DNA of 64,000 nucleotides from DASSUW01 sp963789005 (GTDB taxonomy: Bacteria; Actinomycetota; Thermoleophilia; Solirubrobacterales; Solirubrobacteraceae), in contig CAWBIZ010000004.1 in assembly GCA_963789005.1 (NCBI GenBank), positions 62,001-126,000 of the forward strand, in the 5' to 3' direction. The notes beneath the pieces were generated by a model, which ran no database searches, was not told the origin of the DNA, and saw only the letters and a program-made list of their open reading frames with translations. Position numbers and translations under genes: made by a program. Positions 16,305-23,870 of the stretch are shown one piece after another (the first letter of the stretch is position 1; each line of letters starts with the position of its first letter).

Positions 16305-16361
16305 GCGTCAAGAGAGCGAGCCGCGCCATCGTCGATGACGTGCGGGATCATCAGGACCGCG

Positions 16362-16808
16362 ATGAGCCAGCCGGCAGCCACGGCGTCCCCCGCTTCGCAG
16401 CCCGCGGCAGACCGAGCCGCCATGCTGTGGGGAATCGTCGTCGGCCTGCTCCAGGCCGCTACGCCACTGGTCTTCTGGTGGCTGGACAGCGCGACCGTCT
16501 ATGCGCTCGGGCTCGTCGCGATCGCCGCCATCTACGTCGGCTTCGCGGTCGCCGACGGACGGCCGAAGGTCATCGCCGTCGAAACCAGCGTGACGTTCGC
16601 GTTCGTCGTCGTGGCCGCCGCGGCGATCACCGGATCACCCTGGCTGCTCGTGGCGGGCCTGGCCGGCCACGGACTCAAGGACCTTTGGCAGCACCGAACC
16701 CACTTCGTGGCCAACACGCGATGGTGGCCGCCGTTCTGCATGATCGTCGACTGGGTCGTCGCCGCGATCATCGTTGGCGAGATCGCAGCAGGGATGCACT
16801 TCAACTAG
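16362..16808 (+). CDS. Small integral membrane protein divergent to the MFS operon
   Basis: 148 residues from ATG 16362 (AGGA ahead); an ATG at 16335 would add nine residues. About four to five transmembrane segments are visible (AMLWGIVVGLLQAATPLVFW, YALGLVAIAAIYVGFAVA, VTFAFVVVAAAAI, WWPPFCMIVDWVVAAIIVG). A conserved-looking loop HGLKDLWQHRTHFVANTRWW sits before the last helix. No family name can be given with confidence. It probably shares TetR control through the double operator in front. Confidence 0.65.
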   Translation: MSQPAATASPASQPAADRAAMLWGIVVGLLQAATPLVFWWLDSATVYALGLVAIAAIYVGFAVADGRPKVIAVETSVTFAFVVVAAAAITGSPWLLVAGLAGHGLKDLWQHRTHFVANTRWWPPFCMIVDWVVAAIIVGEIAAGMHFN

Positions 16809-16914
16809 CGCGCGTGTCGGCCCCGTCCCGGCCGCCGTCTGGCCGTGGGCGTGCTCATTGCTGCGCGGCTCGGCGGCGAGGGCCGGCGTCGGCGGGCTCG
16901 TGCCGGTGCAGGAG

Positions 16915-17000
16915 GCGACCCGTGCGGGTCAAAGACGGGCAGTTGCATGAACGAGTGGTCGAGCCCGAAGCCGGTCGCCCAGATGACGGCTCCGGACTGA
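16915..17000 (-). pseudogene. Scrap of a flavin-dependent monooxygenase
   Basis: The minus strand reads SGAVIWATGFGLDHSF then MQLPVFDPHG. This is the conserved WATGF segment near the C-terminal end of FAD/NADPH monooxygenases (FMO/BVMO-like). The frame loses similarity after the block. The rest of the 16809-17181 gap shows no other feature. A deletion remnant is the simplest reading. Confidence 0.45.
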
Positions 17001-17181
17001 GCCGGCCGCCGCCGCTAAGCGCACCTCTGACCCCGACACGGCGTCGGTTCGGCCGCGCAGCTCGATGCCGTGCCGCCGCCGGGCCGCCGCGCCCTGTACG
17101 GCGGCAGTATGGTTTCAGCTTGGCGCTGAGCAGTTCGCGTTGCCCCTGATTCAGGAATACTGCGTTCGCAGGCCATTTCGC

Positions 17182-17254
<73 letters not shown>

Positions 17255-17327
17255 CTTGGGGAACACTTGGACGGGCACCCACGATGCGCAACCTTGAATA
17301 GGCGCGCGAGCTAATCAAGGAAACCAC

Positions 17328-17366
17328 CGCATCCTTTACTAAGCTTCGCACCTAGTAAAGGATGCG
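17328..17366 (+). promoter_or_regulatory. Perfect inverted repeat covering the fic ribosome-binding site
   Basis: CGCATCCTTTACTA (17328-17341) and TAGTAAAGGATGCG (17353-17366) are exact reverse complements with an 11-base spacer, ending 3 bases before the GTG start of fic. The right arm contains AAAGGA, the only Shine-Dalgarno candidate. In RNA the hairpin would hide it; in DNA the 39-base dyad is a good operator, perhaps for the C-terminal winged helix of Fic itself. Confidence 0.75.
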
Positions 17367-17369
17367 AGC

Positions 17370-18536
17370 GTGATTCAGACAACCAGCGAGCGAGCCGGTC
17401 GCCTCATCGCGGTGCAGTCGGGCACCGAGGGCTACTCCGCATTCGTGCCCGCGCCGCTTCCGCCGGATCCGCCGGTCCACATCGACTCGAGGACCCAGGA
17501 TCTGCTGGACGCGGCCAATCAAGCGCTCGGCCGACTGGACGGTGTGACGCTGCTGTTGCCGGACCCGGGCCAGTTCCTCTACACGTACGTCCGGAAGGAG
17601 GCTGTGCTCTCATCGCAGATCGAGGGCACGCAGTCCTCGCTGTCTGACCTTCTCCTGTTCGAGAACGAAGCCGTGCCGGGGGTTCCGCTCGACGACGTCG
17701 AGGAGACGTCGAACTACATCGCCGCGATGAACCACGGCTTGCAACGGATCGAGTCCGGCGAACTGCCGCTGAGCAATCGCCTACTGCGTGAGGTCCATGC
17801 GCTGCTCATGTCCGGTGTCCGCGGGGGTGAAAAGGCTCCCGGCGAGTTCCGGAGAAGCCAGAACTGGCTCGGAGGTGCTCGGCCGGGGAACGCGCGCTTC
17901 GTGCCTCCTCCCGTGCCGGAGGTGCTACCGGCGATGAGCGACCTCGAGAAGTTCCTGCACGACGATCCCGAGCCGACTCCGATCCTGGTCAAGGCAGCAC
18001 TCGCCCAGGTGCAGTTCGAGACGATCCATCCGTTTCTCGACGGCAACGGCCGTGTGGGCCGCCTGCTCATCACGCTGCTGCTGTGCTCCGAGAAGGTACT
18101 GCAGCAGCCGCTGCTCTACCTGAGCCTCTACTTCAAGCAGAATCGTGACGCGTACTACGACCACCTGCAGCGAGTGCGGACAGAGGGCGCGTGGGAGGAT
18201 TGGCTCACGTTCTTCCTCGAAGGGGTCATTGCGGTTGCCGGCTCGGCTACCGAGACGGCACGACAGATCAGACGGCTGGTGGAGCGGGACCGGGACGCGA
18301 TCCACGGGCTCGGACGCGGCGCCGCGTCCGCGCTCCGCGTCCACGAACTCGCCGGCCGGCGAGTTGTGCTCACCGCAAGCAGCACGTCAGCGCATCTTGG
18401 CCTCAGCGTGCCGACCGTGAACGCAGCGTTCGCGCGGCTCAAAGAGGCCGGAATCCTGCAAGAGGTAACCGGCCGCCGGCGTGGTCGGGTATTCGTCTAC
18501 GCCGCGTATCTCGAGCTGCTCCAAGCCGAGCAGTGA
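17370..18536 (+). CDS. fic: Fic-domain AMP-transferase with C-terminal winged helix
   Basis: 388 residues from GTG 17370. The catalytic motif is HPFLDGNGRVGR with His220. The N-terminal part contains the inhibitory motif SSQIEG (Ser82, Glu85), which blocks the gamma-phosphate site in self-inhibited (class II) Fic proteins. The C-terminal 60 residues form a helix-turn-helix (STSAHLGLSVPTVNAAFARL). Fic enzymes usually transfer AMP from ATP to target hydroxyls. The start was chosen because the DUF4172-like N-terminus begins there. Translation is likely controlled by the hairpin in front. Convergent with an HNH nuclease gene. Confidence 0.9.
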   Translation: MIQTTSERAGRLIAVQSGTEGYSAFVPAPLPPDPPVHIDSRTQDLLDAANQALGRLDGVTLLLPDPGQFLYTYVRKEAVLSSQIEGTQSSLSDLLLFENEAVPGVPLDDVEETSNYIAAMNHGLQRIESGELPLSNRLLREVHALLMSGVRGGEKAPGEFRRSQNWLGGARPGNARFVPPPVPEVLPAMSDLEKFLHDDPEPTPILVKAALAQVQFETIHPFLDGNGRVGRLLITLLLCSEKVLQQPLLYLSLYFKQNRDAYYDHLQRVRTEGAWEDWLTFFLEGVIAVAGSATETARQIRRLVERDRDAIHGLGRGAASALRVHELAGRRVVLTASSTSAHLGLSVPTVNAAFARLKEAGILQEVTGRRRGRVFVYAAYLELLQAEQ

Positions 18537-18575
18537 CATCACGGTCAAGGGCGCACCTGAACGAGGCTTGCCGAC

Positions 18576-19523
18576 TCATGCGGCCGCACGCAGGAACCGT
18601 TCGAACCGCGACTCCAGGCGGTCCGGGTCCGGGCGATCCTCATGTCGCCGCGGCACGGCGATCGCCTCGCCGTGGAAGCCCTGCAGTCCCGTGCGCAGCA
18701 TCGGCCCGTCGACCTCGCGCAGCAGCCGGTCCGCGATGTGGACGACGCCACGCGGGTCGATGCCGAGCAGGTTGCGATCGAACGCGAGGTGGTGGATCGC
18801 GCACAGTGCCAGGCCGTTGACGACGGCTGCGATGCCTTCGGGGTCGACATCGGGAACGATGTGGGCGGCCTGGACGAGCGCCCGCTCCCGCAGCAAGCAG
18901 ATCGCGCAGCGGCCGCCGTAGGCGCGCATCACGTCGAGCTTGAAGCGCTGCTGATGGAGCCGTATGCGCGCATCGCGGGTGGCGTAGGCGCGGACGTCCG
19001 GCGCGGACACCAGGCCGTGCGGCTGCATGTCCTGGATCGGGAGGCCGGGCTCGAGCACGACGACCTTCGCGGCCGGATCGTCGGCGGTCACGAACATCGG
19101 GGCGATGACCAGATACTGGCTCGGCGCCAGCGCGCGGAGGTAGACAAGCGGCGTCTGCAGCTCGAAGGCAGCGCGGAGCGCGCGATTGTCGGGCTGGTCG
19201 ATCGAACCCGCACGGTACGCGTACGTGAAGAGTGCGCCGGCCTCGTCAAACGTGTCGGCGTAGGGGTCGTTGAACGACGTCGTGAGCGTCAGCGCGGCTG
19301 GGCCGCGCTGATCGCGGCCGCGATGGATTCCGCGCTGGAACGATCCGAAGCTGACCCGCTGACCCTCGAAGTCAAAGCCTTCGCGCAGCCGGACGAGCGG
19401 TACGAGGTCGTCGTACGCCGCGGCGAGTTCGCGGGCACGCGCGACGGCAGCCTGTCGGAGCGGAAGATCAGGGTCGGCGGCCGGCACGACGGCAACTGTG
19501 TCGCAGCTCCGCAGGCGACGCAA
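18576..19523 (-). CDS. HNH endonuclease with N-terminal SRA/PUA-like region
   Basis: 315 residues. The C-terminal HNH core is complete: CAICLLRERALVQAAHIVPD, VNGLALCAIHHLAFDRNLLG. The Cys pairs hold zinc, and His-Asn-His are catalytic. The N-terminal half (SFQRGIHRGRDQRGPAALTL through AYRAG) has the look of an SRA/PUA-type base-reading domain as in modification-dependent restriction enzymes. This is judged by layout only. If so, it would cut DNA carrying modified cytosine. It lies tail to tail with fic, with 40 bases between stops. Confidence 0.75.
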   Translation of the reverse strand: MRRLRSCDTVAVVPAADPDLPLRQAAVARARELAAAYDDLVPLVRLREGFDFEGQRVSFGSFQRGIHRGRDQRGPAALTLTTSFNDPYADTFDEAGALFTYAYRAGSIDQPDNRALRAAFELQTPLVYLRALAPSQYLVIAPMFVTADDPAAKVVVLEPGLPIQDMQPHGLVSAPDVRAYATRDARIRLHQQRFKLDVMRAYGGRCAICLLRERALVQAAHIVPDVDPEGIAAVVNGLALCAIHHLAFDRNLLGIDPRGVVHIADRLLREVDGPMLRTGLQGFHGEAIAVPRRHEDRPDPDRLESRFERFLRAAA

Positions 19524-19746
19524 CCGCTGCTCAGCCCAGAAGATCCCGGTCGGGGATCATCGTCGATCGGGGCCAGCAGCGGTGCGATGTCGGCGCCGGA
19601 TCAGCGTCGTCGTAGAACCCGGCGGTCGGCGCTCGACAATGTGATCGCATTTCCGCGCGCTGGGCCGCCCGTACCCTTGCCTGAAGCGGCGGACCGGACA
19701 TAGCCTCCGCTCACCGTGTTGAGGCGAGCAAAGGGAGCGTGACGCG

Positions 19747-20085
19747 ATGGACCGGCCACTCGGCCAATCCGGGCGCCTGTCTGCACTGTCGACGTATCTC
19801 ATCTATCAAGACGGAGGCATCGGCGATTCCCAGCCGCAGAACATGCCTGGCACGGAGTGGAAGTCGAAGAAGCTCAACAGCTTTCTCTGGGGGCTGATCC
19901 GGCAGGACCTGCCGGTCACGAACTGTCGCCTCGCCAACGGCCAGCGGCTGGGCATCGAGGAGATCCGGTTCGGGCGGAGCCTTCCCCAGGCGCTGGCGAC
20001 CGCGTTGACGCTCGGGATCTGGGCACCCGCGCGCGTCAGCTGGCGGTGCTGCCGGCCGCCGGTGCAAACCGGGACGCTGGACTGA
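19747..20085 (+). CDS. Hypothetical protein coupled to the flavin oxidase
   Basis: 112 residues, ATG preceded by AAAGGGAG. No known domain was recognised. Features are QDGGIGDSQPQNMPGTEW, LNSFLWGLIRQDLPVTNCRL and a Cys-Cys pair near the C-terminus (SWRCCRPP). Its TGA overlaps the ATG of the downstream oxidase (TGATG), which supports a real, translated gene whose product works with, or sets the level of, the oxidase. Confidence 0.55.
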   Translation: MDRPLGQSGRLSALSTYLIYQDGGIGDSQPQNMPGTEWKSKKLNSFLWGLIRQDLPVTNCRLANGQRLGIEEIRFGRSLPQALATALTLGIWAPARVSWRCCRPPVQTGTLD

Positions 20086-21620
20086 TGATCCACAAGGACG
20101 ACCCCGGGCCGCACGAGTGGAACGGCGCCCACGTCACGCACAGCACCACAGTCGCCGAGCTCTTCGACGTCGACAACACCAGCCCGGACGGCACGCTGCT
20201 CGCCGGCTTCGAGCTGTTCAAGTACGCGGGAGACAGCCTGAATGGGCTGATCCAGGAGGCCCGCGACGCCGGCAAGCAGGTGCTCGCCATCGGCTCTGGC
20301 TGGGGGCTGTCGCGGATCAACATCACCGACGGCTGGCTGGTCAACACCAAGCTGCTCAACGGCTGCTACGACATCGGCGATCGCCACTTCCACGACGACT
20401 ATCCGGTCGCGGACCGCCCGCATGTCGTCCTCGCCCAGGCCGGAATGCAGATCGCCGAGCTCAGCGCCCATCTCGAGCTCACCCCGAACGTGGAGAAGCG
20501 GGCCCTCAAGGCGGCGGGCATCGGCAACGGCCAGACCATCGCCGGCGCCGTGTCCGGGAACACGCATGGCTCGCAGATCAACTTCGGGGCGATGCCGGAC
20601 TTCGTCTGCGGCCTACACGTCGCCACCGGCCGGGACAAGACCCTGTGGATCGAGAGGAAGTCAAAGCCCGTCTTCAACGACGAGTTCGTCGAGACGCTGG
20701 GCGCTGAGCCGATCCGCGACGACGAGATCTTCAACGCCGCAGTGGTGAGCTTCGGCACGTTCGGCGTGATAACCGCCATGGCGGTGGAGACGGCGGCGAT
20801 CTACCACCTCCAGTTCCCGGCCGTCGGCAACATCCACCACGACGACCTGAAGGCGAAGCTCGCCGGGTTTGCCGACGCCGACCCCGAGGAGCTCTACCAC
20901 TACGAGTTCATCTTCGACCCCCACAGCCGCAAACAGATGGCGATGGAGGCGGGCGCGCCGTCGATCGACTTCGAGCCTGGCCACCCGACGCCGAAACCGC
21001 GCTGGATCGTCCGCGACGGGAACGGCTATGCGCCCGGGATCAACGTCCTGCGCGTCCTGCGCGTGCTCCGCCGGCTCGTGCCGCCCCGCATAATCACCGG
21101 TTTCCAGCTGAAGCAGTACCGCAAGCTCGCCCTGCTCAACAGCGTCCGCGGCAGCCCCGGCCAGCTGTACACGTCGTCGATCTACTACCTCGAGGGCTAC
21201 GCGGAGAGCGCGTTCGCCGTCTCCGTCCGGGACGCGCCGGCGGTCATCGACATCTGCTCGCGGATCGCCAAGGACCTCAAGCTCCCCTCGATCAGCCAAG
21301 TCCGGCTCGTCCACCGCTCCGAGGCCACGCTCGGGTTCACGCACCACGAGCCCAAGACTGCGGTCTTCGAGGTCGGCCTCATCAACGATGACGGGTTCCG
21401 CGAGTTCGAGCGCACGCTCGACGAGGCGCTCCGGAAGGCGGGGATCCGCTACACGCTCCACTGGTCGAAGAACTCCGGGATCGATCCGGAGAAGCTCGGT
21501 TACATGTACGGGGACCGGATCGCGCGCTGGAAGGCGGCGCGGCGCGACGTTTTCGGCGGCGACGAGGCGCTGATGCACGTGTTCGAGAACGACGCGATGG
21601 TCTGCGCCGGGCTGGCCTGA
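20085..21620 (+). CDS. FAD-binding oxidase (sugar-lactone oxidase type)
   Basis: 511 residues. The PCMH-type FAD-binding half shows VLAIGSGWGLSRINITDGWL, PHVVLAQAGMQIAELSAHLE and the flavin-loop GNGQTIAGAVSGNTHGSQIN. The remainder is a substrate cap ending in EKLGYMYGDRIARWKAARRD, like the C-terminal ALO domain of L-gulonolactone/D-arabinonolactone oxidases. No twin-arginine or Sec signal is present, so it is cytosolic. The His of the canonical flavin-attachment site could not be assigned, so covalent flavin is uncertain. It is coupled to the small gene upstream. Confidence 0.8.
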   Translation: MIHKDDPGPHEWNGAHVTHSTTVAELFDVDNTSPDGTLLAGFELFKYAGDSLNGLIQEARDAGKQVLAIGSGWGLSRINITDGWLVNTKLLNGCYDIGDRHFHDDYPVADRPHVVLAQAGMQIAELSAHLELTPNVEKRALKAAGIGNGQTIAGAVSGNTHGSQINFGAMPDFVCGLHVATGRDKTLWIERKSKPVFNDEFVETLGAEPIRDDEIFNAAVVSFGTFGVITAMAVETAAIYHLQFPAVGNIHHDDLKAKLAGFADADPEELYHYEFIFDPHSRKQMAMEAGAPSIDFEPGHPTPKPRWIVRDGNGYAPGINVLRVLRVLRRLVPPRIITGFQLKQYRKLALLNSVRGSPGQLYTSSIYYLEGYAESAFAVSVRDAPAVIDICSRIAKDLKLPSISQVRLVHRSEATLGFTHHEPKTAVFEVGLINDDGFREFERTLDEALRKAGIRYTLHWSKNSGIDPEKLGYMYGDRIARWKAARRDVFGGDEALMHVFENDAMVCAGLA

Positions 21621-21732
21621 TCCATCCGCCCGCGCCATCATTACGTCGCGCGGAGGCCGCCCGGTGCGGGTCTCCTCGCGCCCGACCGTTGTCGCGCTCG
21701 ACGGTGGCGGCCGGCGACGGTACGGTCGGCAC

Positions 21733-22884
21733 ATGCCTGGCCCTGGCGACCTCGACACGACCTTCGGCCGCAACGGCAAGAAGACGATCACGTTCGGTGG
21801 CGTCGACGCGGCGCACGTTGTGCTCGTGCAGCCGAACGGGCGGATCGTGGTTGCGGGCGGGGGCGGCGCGGCCGCGAGCACGTTCTGCGTTGCGCGTCTG
21901 CGCCCGAATGGGCAGCTCGACACGACGTTCGGGCCGGCCGGCAAGCGCCGGATCGCGTTCGGCGGCGACCAAGAGGCGGCCTTCGGCGCGGCGCTGCAGC
22001 CGGACGGCAAGATCGTGCTCGCCGGCGACTCGGACTTCCGGGTCGCCGTCGCGCGCCTCAATCCGAACGGGACGCTCGACACCACCTTCTCCGGCGACGG
22101 CAAGCGCACCTTCAGCTGGGGCCCGATCAGCCGGGCCCAGGCCGCGGTCGTGATGCCGAACGGCAAGCTCCTGCTCGCCGGCTTCTCGGGGCCCGAGACC
22201 GGGAACATCCAGGTGGCGCGCCTGAAGCCGAACGGCGCACTGGACGGGACGTTCGGTGTCGCCGGGATCGCGAAGGTCGACTTCGGGGGCGACGACTTCG
22301 GCCTCGCGATGGCGCGCCAGGCCAACGGGCGCATCGTCGTGGTGGGCCGGTCGTCGCCTACGTTCCCGCAGGACGAGACGCTGGGCGCGATCGTCACGCG
22401 CGTGCGGGCAAACGGCGAGCTCGACCCGGACTTCGCCGGCATTGGGAAGATCACGCTGCCAGGCACCAGCAACGCGCGCGCCGTGCTCGTGCAATCCGAC
22501 CGCATGATCGTCGTCGCCGGCACCGCGGACGGAAGCCAGAAGATGACGGTGACACGCCTAAGGCCGAACGGCGCTCTCGATCCGACGTTCGACGGCGACG
22601 GCACGGCAACGATCGACTTCGCTTCCGTCCTGGTCACCGGCGCGGCGCTCCAGCCGGACGGCAAGATCGTCGTCGCCGGCTCCAGCGCGGGTCGCTTCGC
22701 AGTTGCGCGACTCAACCCCGACGGCTCGCCCGACGCCACCTTCGGCACCACCGGAAAGGCGACGGTCGACTTCGGCGTGGCGACGTTTGCGCACGCCGTC
22801 GCGCGTCAGCCGAACGGGCGGATCGTCGTCGCAGGGCAGCGGACGGTGAGCGACGACTTTGCGCTCGCGCGCCTTCTGGCCTGA
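21733..22884 (+). CDS. Delta-60 repeat beta-propeller protein
   Basis: 383 residues from ATG 21733. It consists almost entirely of about seven repeats of roughly 50 residues with the signature LDTTFG..GK..I.FGG...A.....QPNGRIVVAG......VARL.PNG (for example QLDTTFGPAGKRRIAFGG and TLDTTFSGDGKRTFSW). These delta-60 repeats build a beta-propeller. No signal peptide lies ahead of the first repeat, whereas most family members are exported. An upstream start (21664) gives no signal either. Role unknown. Confidence 0.85.
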   Translation: MPGPGDLDTTFGRNGKKTITFGGVDAAHVVLVQPNGRIVVAGGGGAAASTFCVARLRPNGQLDTTFGPAGKRRIAFGGDQEAAFGAALQPDGKIVLAGDSDFRVAVARLNPNGTLDTTFSGDGKRTFSWGPISRAQAAVVMPNGKLLLAGFSGPETGNIQVARLKPNGALDGTFGVAGIAKVDFGGDDFGLAMARQANGRIVVVGRSSPTFPQDETLGAIVTRVRANGELDPDFAGIGKITLPGTSNARAVLVQSDRMIVVAGTADGSQKMTVTRLRPNGALDPTFDGDGTATIDFASVLVTGAALQPDGKIVVAGSSAGRFAVARLNPDGSPDATFGTTGKATVDFGVATFAHAVARQPNGRIVVAGQRTVSDDFALARLLA

Positions 22885-22889
22885 CGCGG

Positions 22890-23020
22890 GAGCTCGGCCC
22901 CCAGCGACCGGGCGATGTCGTCCCAGCTGGTCGCGGCGATGCCCCGCTCGGTGTGCAGCTCGCGGTCGCGTCGATGATCCGCCGCCGCGGCTTTGCGGCG
23001 GCCGCGGCCCGTTTGCTCAT
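22890..23020 (-). pseudogene. N-terminal remnant of a TetR-family regulator
   Basis: MSKRAAAAAKPRRRIIDAT is followed, after loss of one base near 22965, by ELHTERGIAATSWDDIARSLG. This is the first half of a TetR DNA-binding domain, and the recognition helix and ligand domain are gone. It is divergent to a cupin gene with a palindromic operator between them, an arrangement typical of a TetR controlling its neighbour. The regulator can no longer act. Confidence 0.7.
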
Positions 23021-23031
23021 GTCGTAGTGTT

Positions 23032-23065
23032 CGCGGAGCATTTTGCTTGACGAATATGCTCCGCG
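23032..23065. promoter_or_regulatory. Inverted repeat between TetR remnant and cupin gene
   Basis: CGCGGAGCAT (23032-23041) and ATGCTCCGCG (23056-23065) are exact reverse complements separated by 14 bases. TTGACGAAT between the arms resembles a -35 hexamer. This is probably the operator of the now-broken TetR gene. Confidence 0.65.
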
Positions 23066-23128
23066 TAAGTAAAGTCGCCGGCGTCGTTCTCCCCAATCCC
23101 CCCGCCCGCCCCGCAAGGAGGCACCGCA

Positions 23129-23596
23129 TGGAAACCCAGATCGCCCCGCAGTCCCGTACCGCCCGTGGCCCGCAGCACTGGTTCTTCGGCATGCTCGCCG
23201 AGGTCAAGGCCTCCGCCGCCGACACCGGCGGCCAGTACACGCTCCTCGAGGTCACCGCGCCTCCCGGCCTGCAGACCCCGCTGCACGTCCACTACCGCGA
23301 AGACGAGGGCTTCTACGTCCTCGACGGGAGCGTGACGATCCTCGTCGGCGACGAGACCGTCGAGCTCAGGCGCCGGCCAGCACGCGTTCGGCCCGCGCGA
23401 CGTCCCGCACCGGTTCACCGTCGGCCCGGACGGCGCCCGCATGATCTGGGTCCTCACGCCCGGCGGCTTCGACGACTTCGTCGCGGACGTGAGCGTGCCG
23501 GCCGAGCGGCCGACCGTTCCCCCGGCGAGCGTCCTGCCGCCCGAGAACGCCGCGGAGATCGTCCTGCGCCACGGCATGGAGCTGCTGCCGGACTGA
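23129..23596 (+). pseudogene. Cupin-domain protein with single-base frameshift
   Basis: A strong AAGGAGG precedes the ATG. METQIAPQSRTARGPQHWFF leads to the first cupin motif PLHVHYREDEGFYVLDGSVTI. After GDETVEL one extra base (near 23369) shifts the frame. The true continuation GAGQHAFGPRDVPHRFTVGP...MELLPD ends at the TGA 23594-23596. Restored, it would be a 155-residue single-domain cupin with metal-binding His-x-His and Glu. As read, translation continues into unrelated sequence. A sequencing error cannot be excluded. Confidence 0.75.
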
Positions 23597-23603
23597 ATCG
23601 TGT

Positions 23604-23641
23604 CGCGCGGGCGGCCCTCGGCGACGGGGGCCGCCCGCGCG
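23604..23641 (+). terminator. Strong hairpin after the cupin gene
   Basis: CGCGCGGGCGGCCC (23604-23617) is matched exactly by GGGCCGCCCGCGCG (23628-23641), a 14-base stem with a 10-base loop, 7 bases after the cupin stop. No T-run follows. The 230 bases from here to the next gene hold nothing recognisable. Confidence 0.65.
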
Positions 23642-23870
23642 GCCGTAGCTCGTCGATGATCGAGTTCCCGCTCTGGTGGGTAGTGATGCCATGCCCAACC
23701 GGGCGCACAGGGTCTATCCGAACGTCGAGCAGACAGCGAACCGGGTCTGCATAGTTTGGCTGAAGCCACCACGCGTGGAGAGTGAGTAAGAAGCTCCCCC
23801 TCCGGGACTGCCAACGGGTTCCCGCATCCACGCGCCGGTGGGCTCTTGACGCGTGCGGGACGCTCCACTG

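Noticed and set aside
20661..22751. 696-codon minus-strand frame opposite the oxidase and delta-60 genes
   Set aside because: Repetitive Ser/Pro/Arg composition mirrors the delta-60 repeats of the plus strand.
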